Origin: Notamacropus eugenii
Taxonomy: Eukaryota; Chordata; Mammalia; Diprotodontia; Macropodidae
Length of the DNA stretch: 64,000 bases
Assembly: GCF_028372415.1 (NCBI RefSeq)
Contig: NC_092875.1
Span: 184,488,522-184,552,521, forward strand
Direction of reading: 5' to 3'
Shown piece by piece: positions 22,990 through 35,107 of this stretch. The notes under the pieces are model-generated. The model saw only the letters and a list, made by a program, of their open reading frames with translations, had not been told where the DNA came from and ran no database searches. Position numbers and translations under genes: made by a program. Positions within the stretch are counted from its first letter, which is position 1. The number at the start of each line of letters is the position of its first letter.

Positions 22990-23870
22990 TTGTTGCTAGG
23001 CAAGCCTACCATACCTCCTTTATCAACTCACAAGCCTACTCTCCATAATGACTCTTCCAAACCTTTTAATCCTTCCTCAAACTTGCCATCTCTCTCAGAT
23101 GAGAACCTTGCTTCATATTTTATAGAAAAATATTGAGGTCATTCACCATAAACTCCCTCTTTTACCCTCTTTCTCTTCTTCTATCACTCAGGTGCCTTCT
23201 CCCAATATTTTTTCTTACCAAGGCTAACCCTTTTACTTGTCCATCCTGCCTCATCCAACAGATAACTCCCTCTGTCATACCCTCTTTCATTCATTTTCAA
23301 ACTTCCCATCTTTTGGGATCTACCACCTAAAACATGCCCATATCTCCCTTATTCTCAAAATACTCTCACTTGATCCTTCCATTCCTATATCTATTCTGCC
23401 CTTTGTAGCTAAACTCCTTGAAAAGGTCATCTACAATAGGTGCTTCCACATTTCTCCTCTCACTCTCTTATGCCCTCTGGTCTCTATCCCTTTCTGTCTC
23501 TCTTTCTCTCTCCCTCTCTTCCCCTCTCTTGGCCCCAGGCATTTTCTCTGCTTGTTTCCCATTGCTAGAATACTTTCCCTCCTTTGTTCTACTTACTGAC
23601 CTTCCTGGATTCCTCTTAGCCCAACAAAAATCCCATTTTTTAATGAAAGCCTTTCCCAAGCCCTCTTAATTCTAAAGCCTTCCCTTTAATAATTTCCTAT
23701 TTAACCTGAATATCACTTGCATTGTATATATTTCGATCTATTGTAAATATTTGCTTGTATGTTGTCTCCTCCATTAGATGGTAAGCTCCTTAAGGGCATG
23801 ATCCTTTAGTATCTGTAGCACTTAACTACTAACACAAAGTAGGTGCTTAATATTGATTGGTTGACCTTTC
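22990..23870 (+). mobile_element. L2-type LINE fragment, sense, internally deleted
   Basis: The first half encodes a reverse-transcriptase piece: the frame starting 23237 reads PISILPFVAKLLEKVIYNRC, matching the LLEKVIYNRL region of L2/CR1 elements. It then jumps at about 23460 to the C-terminal and 3' UTR part: GATGGTAAGCTCCTTAAGGGC, AGTAGGTGCTTAATATTGA. The central RT is missing, so it is dead. Confidence 0.75.
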
Positions 23871-24390
23871 TTCACTTTCTACAGTTATCACAAGAATATT
23901 AATGGAGTACATAGTATATCCACTGGTTATCTTTCAGTCTCACCTCATAATCACACCCCTTCCCCCTTTATATTATTCATTTCTGTGACAGAATCCTTTA
24001 TTTTAGTTTGGTTTCTATGTTCTTTATTTGTTACATGTTGCAGCCTGCTTACACCCACCAGGTACCTCTCCATTGCTCTTTTTTTAATGTCAATTTTAAT
24101 TTTTCAGAGACTACAGTGTTCTATGACTCTCAGTCTTACAATGACACTGGCAGAATATTGGCATAAAATGGTGAATCTATTTTTTTCTATGAGAAGTCTG
24201 AGGACTTTAAAGAAGTTTCACAATTTCCTAAAAGAAATCGAACCTACTCTCCTCTTCCTATTCAATTCTGGATTCATTTGCATTGTTTGTCCAATATTTA
24301 TAATGAAGGATAAGCTATATTCTAGAGAATGGGATTTATACTATTTTATTACTTTGAGGATCTGTGACTCTTTGAGTATGGGATTCCCTC
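23871..24390. other. Unassigned, holds a 158-codon open frame
   Basis: An open frame starts at 23985 on the + strand and runs into the following SINE (its last 20-odd codons are SINE sequence). It lacks a recognisable domain, and its hydrophobic, T-rich translation looks like chance. The text resembles a worn retroelement 3' end, but I cannot name it. Confidence 0.3.
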
Positions 24391-24605
24391 TGTTCCTTCA
24401 GTTGTTTCAGTCCTGTTTAACTCTTTGTGTCCTTATTTGGGGTTTTCTTGGCAGCCACTAGAGTGATTTGCCATTTCCTTCTCCAGCTCATTTTACTGAT
24501 AAGGAAATTGAGGTAAACAGTGTTGAGTAACTTCTCCAGGGTTACACAGTTAGTAAGTGCTTGAGGTCAAATTTGAACTCAGATCTGGACTCCAGGTCCA
24601 GATAG
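24391..24605 (-). mobile_element. Marsupial tRNA-derived SINE, antisense
   Basis: GTTGTTTCAGTCCTG, TTATTTGGGGTTTTCTTGGC, CCATTTCCTTCTCCAGCTC, ACTTCTCCAGGGTTACACAG and AAATTTGAACTCAGATCTGG. Confidence 0.9.
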
Positions 24606-24947
24606 CTAGAGGTATTTCCTCTATTCACACAGAAATCACAGATCCTTTATGCCTTTAGTTGACTTCTGAGTTTCTGTGGTCTAAAATAAATGATCACTTT
24701 GTAGAGACTTTATGGTACTGAGGGTCTTGGAAATCAGTTAAACTGCTCTTCGAGTGATAATTTTTCCCTAAGTCCTATACCTGAATCCTTCAAGGCTTCC
24801 CTTGAAGCCTCTGGACTTACTAGAGCAGGGCCCTCAAGAACTCAGGATCATTTCCCACTGCTATGAAGCATCAGAGAAGGACTTCAGTGAAGGACATAAA
24901 GTTTGTTCTTAATTACTTTATGGGGATTTTTTGAGGCAATATGAGAT

Positions 24948-27900
24948 TCTTTTTTCTTCACTTTAAAAAACATACTTTTAAAAAAAATTTTGAGTTCTAA
25001 ATCCTCTCCTTTCAGGCCCTCCTCCACCCATTGAGAAGGAGAACAACAGAATATTAATTGTACATGCAAAATCATACAAAACATTTTTCCATATTAGCCA
25101 TGTTGCCAAAAACAGTCAAGAAAAATTAAGAAAGTGGAAAAGCTATACTTCAGTTTGCACACAGAGTTTGTTAGTTCTCTGTCTGAAGTATGTTTTATCA
25201 TGAATGCTTTGGGATTGTTATGGATCATTAAACTGATCAAAGCAGCTAAGTTTTTATAGTTAATCATCATTACAAGATTGCTGTTATTGTGTACAATGAT
25301 CTCCTGGTTCTTCTCACTTTACTTCATCAGTTCATAGAAGTCTTCTCAGGTTTATCTAAAACTATACCAGTCATCTTTTCTTATAGCACAGTGGTATTCC
25401 ATCATAATCATATACTTCAGCTTGTTCAACCATTCCCCAATTGGTGTACATTCTCAATTTTCAGTTCTTTGACACCACAAAAAAAACTGCTACCAATATT
25501 TTTGTACATATAAGTCCTTTTCTTTTTTCTTTAATTTCTTTGGAATCCAGATCAATAATATTATTGCTAAATCAAAGAGTATGCACAGTTTTATAGCCTT
25601 TTGGGTCTAGTTCCAAATTCTTCTCTAAAATGGCTAGACCAGTACACAACTCCACCGAGAGTGCATTTGAGTTCCTATTTTTCAACATCCTCTCCAACAT
25701 TTGTCATTTTATTTGTTTTTCATATTAGCAGTTTGATAGATATAAAGCAGTATCCTAGAGTTTTAATTTGTAATCTTTAGTAATTTAGAGCATTTTTTCA
25801 AATGACTACGGATAGCTTTGATTTCTTTTTCTGAAAACTGTCCTTCGACCATTTAACAGTTGGGGGATAGTTCTTATTTTTAAGTTTGACTCAGTTCCTT
25901 ACAGATTTGAGAAATAAGGCCTTTATAAGAGAAACTTGCTACACAAATTTTGATATTACTTCCCTCTTTGAACTAATTCTGATGAGAGTGAAGTTGAAGT
26001 GTTGCTAATTTCCCCCATTTTCCTCTCCACTGTAAAAACTCTTCCTGGCACACCGCTTTTATGTAAGATAATTTCCCCCATTTTTCTCCTTCTCCCAGTA
26101 CATCCTTCTTTCTTACCCTTTAATTTGTTTGAGATCATCCCCCCCAAAAAAAACAATTCATATTCATGCCATCCAACTATGTGGATTTTTAACTGTTTTA
26201 ATAATGATAAAGTTCTTAGGGGTTACATTTATCATTTTTCCACTTAAGAAGGTAAACAGTTTAAACTGATTAAGTGCCTTAAAATTTCATATTGACCTTT
26301 CTGTGCTTCACTTGAGTTATATTTGATTGTCAGATTTTCTATTCAACTCTGGTCTTTTCATCAAGAATTCTTGGAAGTCTTCTATTTCACTAAACATCCA
26401 TTTCTCCCCTGAAGGATTATATTAAGATTTTGCTTGGTAGGCTATCCTTGATGTAATTCTAGCTCCTTTGCTTTCTGAAATGTCCTCCTAAGCCCTCTAA
26501 TCCTTTACACAGAAGCTGTGGTTCCATGATATTTGAATTGTTTCTTTTCAACTGCTTGAAATATTTTCTCCTTGATCTGAGAGTTCTGGAAATTTTCTAT
26601 AATATTTCTGTGAGTTTTCATTCTGGGATTGCTTTCAGGGGGTGATTTGTGGATTATTTGAATGTCTATTTTACCCTCCGGATCTAAGACACTGGAACAG
26701 TTTTCATTTGTAACTTCTTGAAAAATGATATCTACATCCTTTTTTATCATACATTTCAGGTAGCCCAATAATTCTTAAATTATCTCTCCTCAATCTATTT
26801 TCCAGGCCAATTGTTTTCCCAAAGAGATATTTCATATTTTCTTCTATTGTTACATTCTTTTGACTTTGTTTTATTATTTCTTGCTGCTTCATGAAGTCAT
26901 TATCTTCCAGTTGCTTAATTTTAGTTTTTAAGGAATTATTTTCTTCATTAAGATTTTGTATGTCTTTTTTCCATTTGGCCAATTCTGCTTTTTAAGGTGT
27001 TTTTTCTTCAGTATTTTTTTTGTATCTCTTTTACCGAGCTGTTAATTCTCTTTTCTTAATTTTCTTGCATCACTTTCATTTGTTTTCCCAATTTTTCTTC
27101 CACCACTAATGTCTCTTTCTTTAACCCTTCCAGGAATTTTCATTACACTTATGTACAACACACACACACACACACACACATATATGTATGCACACACATA
27201 TGTTCTTTTAACCTTTGCTTGTAGGTATTTTCACACTGTTTTCTTCTGAGTTTGTGTCTTGATCTTTCCCACTACCTTGGAAGTTTTTTTATGGTCAGGT
27301 TTCTTTTTTGTTGTTTGCTCATTTTTTCCAGCCTATTTAATGAATATGAACTTTATGTTAAAGTTGGGCTCTGCTTGCCTGGATGGGTGTTAGGCACTAT
27401 TTCAAGATTCAGTGTTTTTCTATGATGCTGTTTTCAGATCTAATTTTTAGAGTTTGAAAGTTTTTAATGCTTCCAAGGTGCTATGATCTAGAAAGAGATA
27501 TGGTTACAACTCACCTGGTCTGTGCTCTGGTCTTTACCCAGGATGGGCCCCTGCTCCCTTATAACCATAAGCATTAGCACTCCTCTCTACCCTAGAAGTG
27601 TAACCAGGGACCCTGCTTCTTTTGATCAACTACCAGCATTTCTCTCTGGTTGTGACCAAGAACTGTATATGAACAATGAAGTTTCCAAATAGTGCCAGGT
27701 CCTATACCCGGTATCGGCTTAGAATTGCCTATAGTCTCTTTCTGATCAATTGTCCAATAACCTCACCATATATTAGCTGAGAGTTCTGGACACTGCTGGT
27801 GTTGCTACTGCTGTGACTGCCTCCAGGGCCTATTGCTAATATTGGTGCCATATATGGTCCAGGCCAGCCCTCTCTCTAGTGTCACAGACTTCTCCTGCTG

Positions 27901-28062
27901 ACCTCCTAAATTGTCTCCAGCTGGAAAAATGTCTCATCCTGTCACTTTATTGGCCATGTCTCTCCATAATTTTATTTGTTGTGCCTTTCTAAAGTTGTTT
28001 GAAGAGGAATGTTGGGAGAGTTCAGCTGGGCTGTTAACTCTACTCTGCCATTTTGGCTTCCC
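24948..28062 (-). mobile_element. HAL1-like (half-L1) retroelement: ORF1 kept, ORF2 absent
   Basis: On the minus strand the 5' end is at about 28062. It starts GGGAAGCCAAAATGGCAGAG, the marsupial counterpart of the L1 5' head. A 5' leader of about 1 kb follows, with a CA microsatellite at 27155-27203. ORF1 remnants are at about 26982-26505. The 3' region runs from about 26.3 kb to 24.95 kb and ends in the L1-type 3' end (antisense GAGTTCTAAATCCTCTCC, AAAACATTTTTCCATATTAG). The distance from ORF1 to the 3' end is only about 1.5 kb, far less than a roughly 3.8-kb ORF2. ORF1+3'UTR without ORF2 is the defining layout of HAL1. A secondary deletion in an ordinary L1 is the alternative. Confidence 0.7.
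26505..26982 (-). pseudogene. L1/HAL1 ORF1 protein remnant, frameshifted
   Basis: The first frame (start at 26982) gives a charged coiled-coil-like stretch (NLNEENNSLKTKIKQLED) followed by the RNA-binding-domain signature ENRLRRDNLRIIGLPE. The reading then shifts at about 26750 into a second frame. That frame carries the C-terminal domain: SPPESNPRMKTHRNIIENFQ, then EKIFQAVEKKQFKYHG. ORF1p is the RNA-chaperone that coats L1-type transcripts. The shift and the missing N-terminal part mean no functional product. Confidence 0.8.
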
Positions 28063-28069
28063 TACATTA

Positions 28070-29220
28070 GAGTCTTGATATAGTATGATATGCTTCAAAA
28101 AGGAATTCAATTTGAAGTGAATTCAGTTTGGCCCCACCTTGGTTGGATATGGGTTTATTTAAATGAATTAACTTCCTTTTTCTTTTCCTGATGACTACAC
28201 TGAGAGTACTTATGGATTCCAAAGAATTGCAAGTCCACTTGAAATATTTGCATAAATTGAACTTTTGAAAGTACCAATATTGTTTCAAATTCTAGCTTGT
28301 TTTCATCAAAACTCAAATTCTACCCAAATAGTTGTTCTAAAGAAGTTGGGGAAAATGTAGCTTGATCAGTCTACAGAATCATAGCATGTTGCAGAATAAA
28401 AAAGGGGGGAAATATTCAGGCAGAGCTGGTTAAAAATAGATCTTACTTTATTTCTGAAACCACACTGTAAGATCTTCTGTTACATTTAGTTGTTTATACA
28501 CTGTTTGGTGACTAAATTTGATAGGTGACAGGCATGGAAAGAAATTGCTTTGCATAGTACAATTTAATCTTTTTTCCTCTTTTAATCAAGACCAGAATGT
28601 TGGCCTCAGAATTGACAGAAAGTATTTAGAAAACTTACCATAAACGTTGTAACAGTACATGATCTCTGTATGTGTGTACTCCTTGGGGTCAAGAGGACAA
28701 GAGAACAAGAAAGAAAAAGGTGCCCAGGAACATATATTTGTTTATGTTTCTATACATTTTGGGATTTAAAATACAAGTATAATATTTCTGTCATTTGAAT
28801 CTATAAGCTTACAATTATTAGCCATTAAAAAGCTTGATTACCTCTCTCAAAAAATTATTATTGATGAGGGAATTGTCTGTGTCAGCTATTTACCATGTAA
28901 AATCAGATCATATCATAGCAAAGATTCAAATTTATAAAAAAAAAGGAATATTTTTTAAAAAGAACAAAAAAGAATATTTAGTTCAATTAAAATAATTAGA
29001 CCTTGAAGTAATTTTAAAAAAACAATTGTTTAAATTGACATCAAAAATTACCGTAATACTTTTATCCAGAAATATAACAAATGTAAATTAATTGCCACAA
29101 CAAGAAGATCAAAAGATTCCAGAAAGTATCTTAGTTACTAAACATCTAACTTACTTGCCAAATGGAAAGAAATAGTTGCCAAAGGCAACACCAGTTTAGA
29201 ATGTAAACCGGTCTGCAAAA
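28070..29220. other. No recognisable gene or repeat
   Basis: Very AT-rich intronic sequence with several A-runs and no open frame of note. Confidence 0.4.
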
Positions 29221-29229
29221 TCTTAAAAA

Positions 29230-30960
29230 GAACGATGATAAAAACTATTGTATCACATGGCAGGCAGAAGCTAGGAAGGGCTGAGTCCATTAAGTGTGGT
29301 AAGATATTTAAACAAGAAAAGGCATTCCAAGGGCATTCCAAGATAAAAATAGAAGGACTGCAAACCTAAGAAAAAACAGAAAAGATTTGCAAAAGTAATT
29401 TCAACAAATTTGAATTTTCCATCAAGGACAGTGGAACTACCATACTTGGACCCTAACATCACAATTCAGAAATTACTTAAAGAGAAGGTAGATATGGGGG
29501 AGGAGGGTAGTAAACAAAGATGGAAAAGAAGCCAAATTGGACCAAATATATATGGAAATCCATGCTGAAGGCAGTTCAATTGTGAAGGCATTTAGATACT
29601 TGTATATAAGGTATCTGAATTAGGGAAAGATATCAAAGACAGTGGAAGAAATCACTGATTTAGTACTGAAAAAGGATAAATGAGAGTGGCTACTCTTTCA
29701 TCTGTACAAAATACTTATGAGAGTTATCTATATACAAATTTAAGGCATCCTTGATAAGAATATTAATAGATAAACATCTGGCTTATAGAACAAGTCAACA
29801 ATATACAATAATGGATCATATCTTCAAATTTTATAGTTAATTGAAAGATGTAGAGAATATGTTACTTGGAAGTAGGGATTCTTTTTGTTTATTGAATGTA
29901 ATTTCTAGCACCTAGCATGGTACCTGGCATATAGTAGGTGATTAATACATGCTTCTAAATTGGTTTATCAATTATAAAAAACATTCCATTTAGGATTTTT
30001 AAAGGAAGATACCTTCCAATTATACATCAAATTCATTCAGAATTCCTTGTATAATCTAACAATAGACATAACCATGTTCAATGACACTCATAATCAAAAT
30101 CAGAGGATGGAAGATATGCTCTCACCAAAAGTATTTTTCCTTCCATTGAAGGAAATCTTGGCCAGAGTTCAGGTTGAGGCAAAGTGTTCTGGAGATGGTG
30201 AGGTCTTAAAGATGATCCTCTTTGTAGATGACATTATGTTGACTATATCAATTCCCAGGATATTGTAGAGCTTCCTGAACTATATCTGTAATCATTCAAG
30301 ACGTTTTGCCTACCCATCCACAGATTAAACACCAAGTGGATAAATAACATCCATTGCCAAGATTTCAAACCTGCATTTAGATGGAAAGTCTATAAAGCTT
30401 GTCCAACAGTATGTATATCTGAGAAAGTATAAAGGTATAATGAGATTAGCCCAGAGTTGGAAAGGAAGAAGAGACCAAGATGGATTAATTTCAGGAAATT
30501 ATAAAGCTTTTTTTTTTAATACCAAAATTTTTATGAAATCCAAAACCCATCTTTTTCAATCTTAACATTTTTCTAGTGTTACTGTATGGCAATGAGCTAT
30601 ATAGCATCCCTTCCTCTGATGAACTAAAGCTGTATGTCACATAGAGGTCAATGAAGTAAGTGAAAATAGTCTGTCACACATGACTGAAGAACTCCAAGGT
30701 AAAACAGGAGCAAAGTATACCATCAAGAAATTCTGTGACAGAAATAGAAGATGGTTACCAAAGTGCTTCACTGATACCGTCATGCTGCTGAAGGAATACC
30801 TCAGCATAATGGGTAGACAACATGTGACAAGTCCTTGGGACAGCATGGATAAGAATTAACCACATAGAAGACATGGATGAGTTAAGATATGCATCACTGA
30901 AGGGAATTAGCAAAGTCATAGTGCCTCACCTGTGTATCTCAAGGAGAACCTACAAGGGAG
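29230..30960 (+). mobile_element. RTE-clade LINE relic, sense, interrupted
   Basis: Frame-broken translation shows RTE reverse-transcriptase landmarks in the right order. QWKK lies at about 29641, and a KYL-type finger region at about 29706. TMDHIF lies at about 29811, matching RTE STIDHIF. After the insertion come MYNLTIDITMFND (30047), DMLSPKVF and ILFVDDIMLT (the Y/F-x-DD catalytic motif, at about 30217). 3' coding remnants run to about 30960. Stops and shifts are frequent, so it is inactive. The endonuclease part upstream is not visible. Confidence 0.7.
29865..29975 (+). repeat. L2 3'-end (or CORE-SINE tail) fragment inside the RTE relic
   Basis: AATTTCTAGCACCTAGCATGG, TACCTGGCATATAGTAGGTG and ATTAATACATGC interrupt the RTE reading between TMDHIF and the PLVLTFID-equivalent region. 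Confidence 0.7.
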
Positions 30961-31019
30961 TCAGCCAGGAATCTTTGTTCAAATATCTCAATATACATAT
31001 CATCATTTTATGCATCTGT

Positions 31020-31695
31020 GTGACACAGGAGATAGAGCAATGGACCTGGTATAAGGAAAACTGAAGCTCAAATCCAGTCTTAGAAATGAACTAGCTATGT
31101 GACCCTAAATGAATCACTTAACTTCCATCTACCTCAGTTTTCCCAATTATAAACCAGAGATAATAATATTACTTGCTTCCTAGGATTATTGTGAGGATAA
31201 AATAAGTTATTCATAAAGTGTTTCACAACTTATAAAGCACTAGCTTTATTGTATATTTTAATTATAAACAAAAAAACCCTTTTTTCCATTAGAGGCAACA
31301 TAGTCTAATGCAAAAAGTGTACTAACCATCAAGTCAGAATATCTGACTTCCTAGTTCTCATTCTACAAATTACCTTGGTTTAACGTGAGACAAGGACCAA
31401 GGACAATTTACCTCTCTGAGTAACAGCACTATTAAATATAAAATGAAGATGATATTTATTCCATCCATCCCACAGTATTGTTTTATAAAACTCTTCAACT
31501 GTGAGTGATCGTTATCATATTTATTAAAAGTTGTGTGGTTACCAAGAATGACCTTGTCATCTATATTGTACAAATGCTATTATTTCCTTCTTAGAGATGA
31601 GTAAAATTAAATTCTGAGATATTAAATGACTTATTCAATATCTTACCGTTGGGAAATGCTTAAGCTGAGGCTGGTATCTAGGTCTTGTCATCTGG
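31020..31695. repeat. Three MIR/CORE-SINE copies (two sense, one antisense)
   Basis: 31020-31260 sense, almost full length: GGAGATAGAGCAATGGACC, GCTCAAATCCAGTC, GCTATGTGACCC, ACCTCAGTTTTCCC, GGATTATTGTGAGGATAAAA and TTTCACAACTTATAAAGCAC. 31290-31475 sense, worn. 31555-31695 antisense: GAGATATTAAATGACTTATTC. Confidence 0.65.
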
Positions 31696-31983
31696 AACTT
31701 GCCTTTTCTCTACATATGACAGAAATCAAAGAATAGAGTGTAAGTGAGAACTCCCCCCTCCACTATACACCGTATCTGCTTTTTCTCTAACTTTAAGATC
31801 AATTTATCCTTTCATGTTACACACAAGTTCTGTAACTTTCTGATTTTCAGTTATCAACAATCTGCAAGAATCATGTTTCTCACAGGAGAATATTTTAAAC
31901 AAAATATGAACTTAGTTTTTAGATAATTTGGTTTCATTGCAATGACATAATAATAGTTTACATAGTTTTTAGGGTTTAGGATT

Positions 31984-32115
31984 GAAGGAAGGAGGGAAGG
32001 AAGGAAGGAAGGAAGGAAGGAAGGAAGGAAGGAAGGAAGGAAGGAAGGAAGGAAGGAAGGAGGGAAGGAGGGAAGGAAGGAAGGAAGGGAGGGAGGAAGG
32101 AAGGAAGGAAGGAAG
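31984..32115 (+). repeat. (GGAA)n microsatellite, about 130 bp
   Basis: A second GGAA array on the same strand, with a few GGGA interruptions, ending at GGAAGAAAAAG. No recognisable retrogene sits at its 5' side. Confidence 0.98.
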
Positions 32116-32164
32116 AAAAAGAGGGATAAAGAGGAATGGGGGAGACAATGGAGGCAAGGAAGGG

Positions 32165-32480
32165 GAAAACACTTATTAAATGCCTACTATATGCCTGTCA
32201 CTGTTAAATGCTTCATAAATCTTTTCTCACCCGATCCTCACAATAATTCTGGGAGGTAAGTTATATTATTCTTCCTAGTTTATAGTTGAGGAAACTGAGA
32301 CCGAGATTAAGTAACTTTCCCAGGGTCACGCAGATAGTAAGTGTTTGAGAAAGGTTTAGAACTCAGGCCTTCCTGTCTCTGGGATCAGTATTCTATTCAC
32401 TACATGACTAATAACTAGTATTTATACATTGCTGTAAGGTTTGCAATGCACTTTGCATTTGTTAACTCATTCCATCCTTA
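32165..32480 (-). repeat. MIR/CORE-SINE pieces with L2-type tail, antisense
   Basis: 32165-32407: TTAAATGCCTACTATATGCC, CTCACCCGATCCTCACAAT, GAGGAAACTGAGACCGAG, TTCCCAGGGTCACGCAG and AGAACTCAGGCC. 32410-32480: GTAAGGTTTGCAATGCACTTTG. Confidence 0.75.
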
Positions 32481-32879
32481 TATGATTGGGTTACATTTAT
32501 GAAATAATGACACAAGTGCGACAAAATCAAATTCTACCATGTTTTGCTCAAAGGGAAAAATATCAGCCATAGGAGCAAAAGACTATTTCACTAGTTTTAT
32601 CAATGGTTAATAGTCTGCCAAGTCATATTTTTCCTCAGAGTATTTTTGACTTATACCTTATGATATGATCATAACAATCTAATGTCAGTGCAGTTTAAAA
32701 CAGAATAAAAAGAATTGATTTAATTTCAGCTCTTCTGTCCTATACGCACACGCTCACATATGAGTATGAATGTATGTATTTCTACCTTTTCCCTGTCTGC
32801 ATTGTTTCTTCTTGTAACATTTTAAACTTTATTATATGCTCAGAAATGCTGGTCAGACTTTCCTTCTATTTAAAGGAAT

Positions 32880-33290
32880 AATTCACAGAATAACTGAATT
32901 TTCAACTTGGGAGTAGCCTTAATAATTACCTAGTCAAAATCCTTTAATTTTTAAATGAGAAAAGTGAGATGAAGCCTAGAGAAATAAAATTCATGTTGGT
33001 AGTTGGTGACAAAGTCAGGAGTAGAATCCAGATCCCTTGATTATAATAAGTCTAGTGTACTCCTTCTCACTGAGGCAGATAGAGCAGATAGAGTTCTGGA
33101 CTTGTAGTCAAGAAGAACTAAATTTAAAGCCTCCCTTTTTCATTTGCTAGCTGTGGGACCAAAAACAATTCATTTAATCCCTTTATGCCTCAGTTTCATC
33201 ATCTGTGAAATGGAAATGGTGCTATCAGCAGTGTCCAATGGTGTTGTTATGAGGCTCAAATGAGATCATGTCAAGTATTATATCAAATTA
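32880..33290. repeat. Antisense MIR followed by sense CORE-SINE
   Basis: 32880-33060 antisense: TAATTTTTAAATGAGAAAAG, GTTGGTGACAAAGTCAGG. 33062-33290 sense: GATAGAGTTCTGGACTTG, CTAGCTGTGGGACC, GCCTCAGTTTCATCATCTG and GTTATGAGGCTCAAATGAG. Confidence 0.65.
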
Positions 33291-33299
33291 GCTGTTATG

Positions 33300-34330
33300 G
33301 TGATTACTCAGTGCAGGCTCCTCTAAGAAGGATCCTAGGCGAGATTCCAGCACACTGCCTCTTGTTCGCAGGCCAGGATGCCAATACACTGCTTACAAAC
33401 ACACTAACACAACAGCCTAACACACTTTAGAAGGAGAATAGTATTAAGGACAAGTCACAACTTGTACATATGAAGAAACTTTTACATGATCGGAGATTAA
33501 AATATCACAGAATCTATCTCTAAATGGTAAGGAGGCTCTGAGGCCAGCTAATCCAACCTAGGATTCAGCTTTTAATCTTCAAAATTGAAACTAATAATAT
33601 TTCAATAATTATAGTCACTCCATTAAGGTTTATTCATGTAAGAAGCACAGAAATCAGAGAATACAACTTATTTTTATTATTACTTAAAATATCCAAGAAT
33701 AAGTTTGGGGACATGAATCATATATCACAAATGGTCATTTTGAGCATATAAAATATGAGGATATTTTATTTTTGTTTCCAACTAATCAACATATTATATT
33801 GAAATATTATTTTCCCTCTCTTCATGCCCAGGATATTCTGAGACCTAACTTTCTTGATACTCTGACTAATGGAGAGAAGCAAGAGAGTCTATGCTTTGGG
33901 AAATGATTCACATGAATGCTTCCCTCTGATAAGAGAAAAGAACTGAGAATTTCCATGTGCATGTTCTTGTTTGGGGTTCAGCAGCCTGAGGTCAACGAAA
34001 GGGAAAGGGAGGAATGATGGAGGAAGAAGGGAAGTCACCCAGAAACAGACTTCAAATACTTCAAAACTCTGATGGATCTATGATATTATCTATGTAGCTA
34101 CTTCCTGCAAGACTGAAGAGCAAAATCATCTACATCTTTTCTCCCTTTCCCACATCCTTCTGTGAATCTAGAAAGCCCTTCTGAAAGCCTGGGAGCTTTC
34201 CTCTAGGCTTCTTAACTTTCAGAGGGTACAATACAATTCTCTGCATACCCATCTGTTTCCTATGGAATGAGCAAAATGGAAAGATCCGGTGCCCTGTCAT
34301 TGCTCATATTCCTTCCAGTGATGCAAATTG
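33300..34330. other. No recognisable gene or repeat
   Basis: Intronic sequence without a repeat I can name. Confidence 0.4.
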
Positions 34331-34339
34331 ATATATCCC

Positions 34340-34510
34340 TAAGCCTAGGAATTGAGAGAGCTGAGATCTTGTCCGATCTATCAGACTTATTAGCTAAATG
34401 GCCCTGAGTTAGTTACTACCATCTTCTGGGCTTGGATTTATTATTCCCTATAATAAAGGGATTAGATTAGATGATTTCTTAGGACCTTAAATTTCTAAAA
34501 TTCTATGGAG
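34340..34510 (+). repeat. MIR-type fragment, sense
   Basis: TAGCTAAATGGCCCTGAGTT, AATAAAGGGATTAGATTAG and AGGACCTTAAATTTCTAAAAT, the 3' half of a MIR-like element. Confidence 0.5.
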
Positions 34511-35107
34511 TTGGGTGAATGAATAAAGGAACTCCTGAATAATTTAAAAAAAAACTACTCAATGCCTTGTTTCTATAATATAGCACATATCATGCTTTGC
34601 CCCAAGAAAGCTTTATCATTATTTATTTATTATATTCCTCTGACATTAAGATTATATGTATTGTAATTGAAGATGTTTTTAATTATTTTTTTATTATTTT
34701 CTATAGCATTACAAAGTAAAGATTCAAATGCAATTTCCTGGTTTTGCCAGAAAGGATAAGAAATTATCAGTGCCCAACACTTCAGACCTTATTGTTGGAA
34801 CTTCTCCAAAATCCTAAAACCTCAGGTTTCAATTTTTCTCAATACGTCTATTAAGCATGAGTTACTCTTATAAGAATTTAAAGCTAGCACATATAAAACT
34901 AGGGTCAGACTACTCCAAAGAGGAAAGTTGCACCTTCCCAAATTTTGGCTTACTCAGAATGAAGGGGATAGGCTCAGCTGTCTTTCTGAAGGTAATCTCA
35001 GACACATATAGTGGAATGCTATCCCATAATTCCTTTCCCTAAACTATACTTTCTATACGGTCCCTTTTCTGTCAACTCATTCTAAGTTCCTTGAAGTTAG
35101 GTAGCTC

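Noticed and set aside
24948..28062. Possibility of an endogenous retrovirus
   Set aside because: No LTR pair, primer-binding site, gag or pol motifs; ORF1 and both ends are of L1 type.
31969..32179. Same type of repeat frames at the second GGAA array
   Set aside because: Microsatellite artefact.
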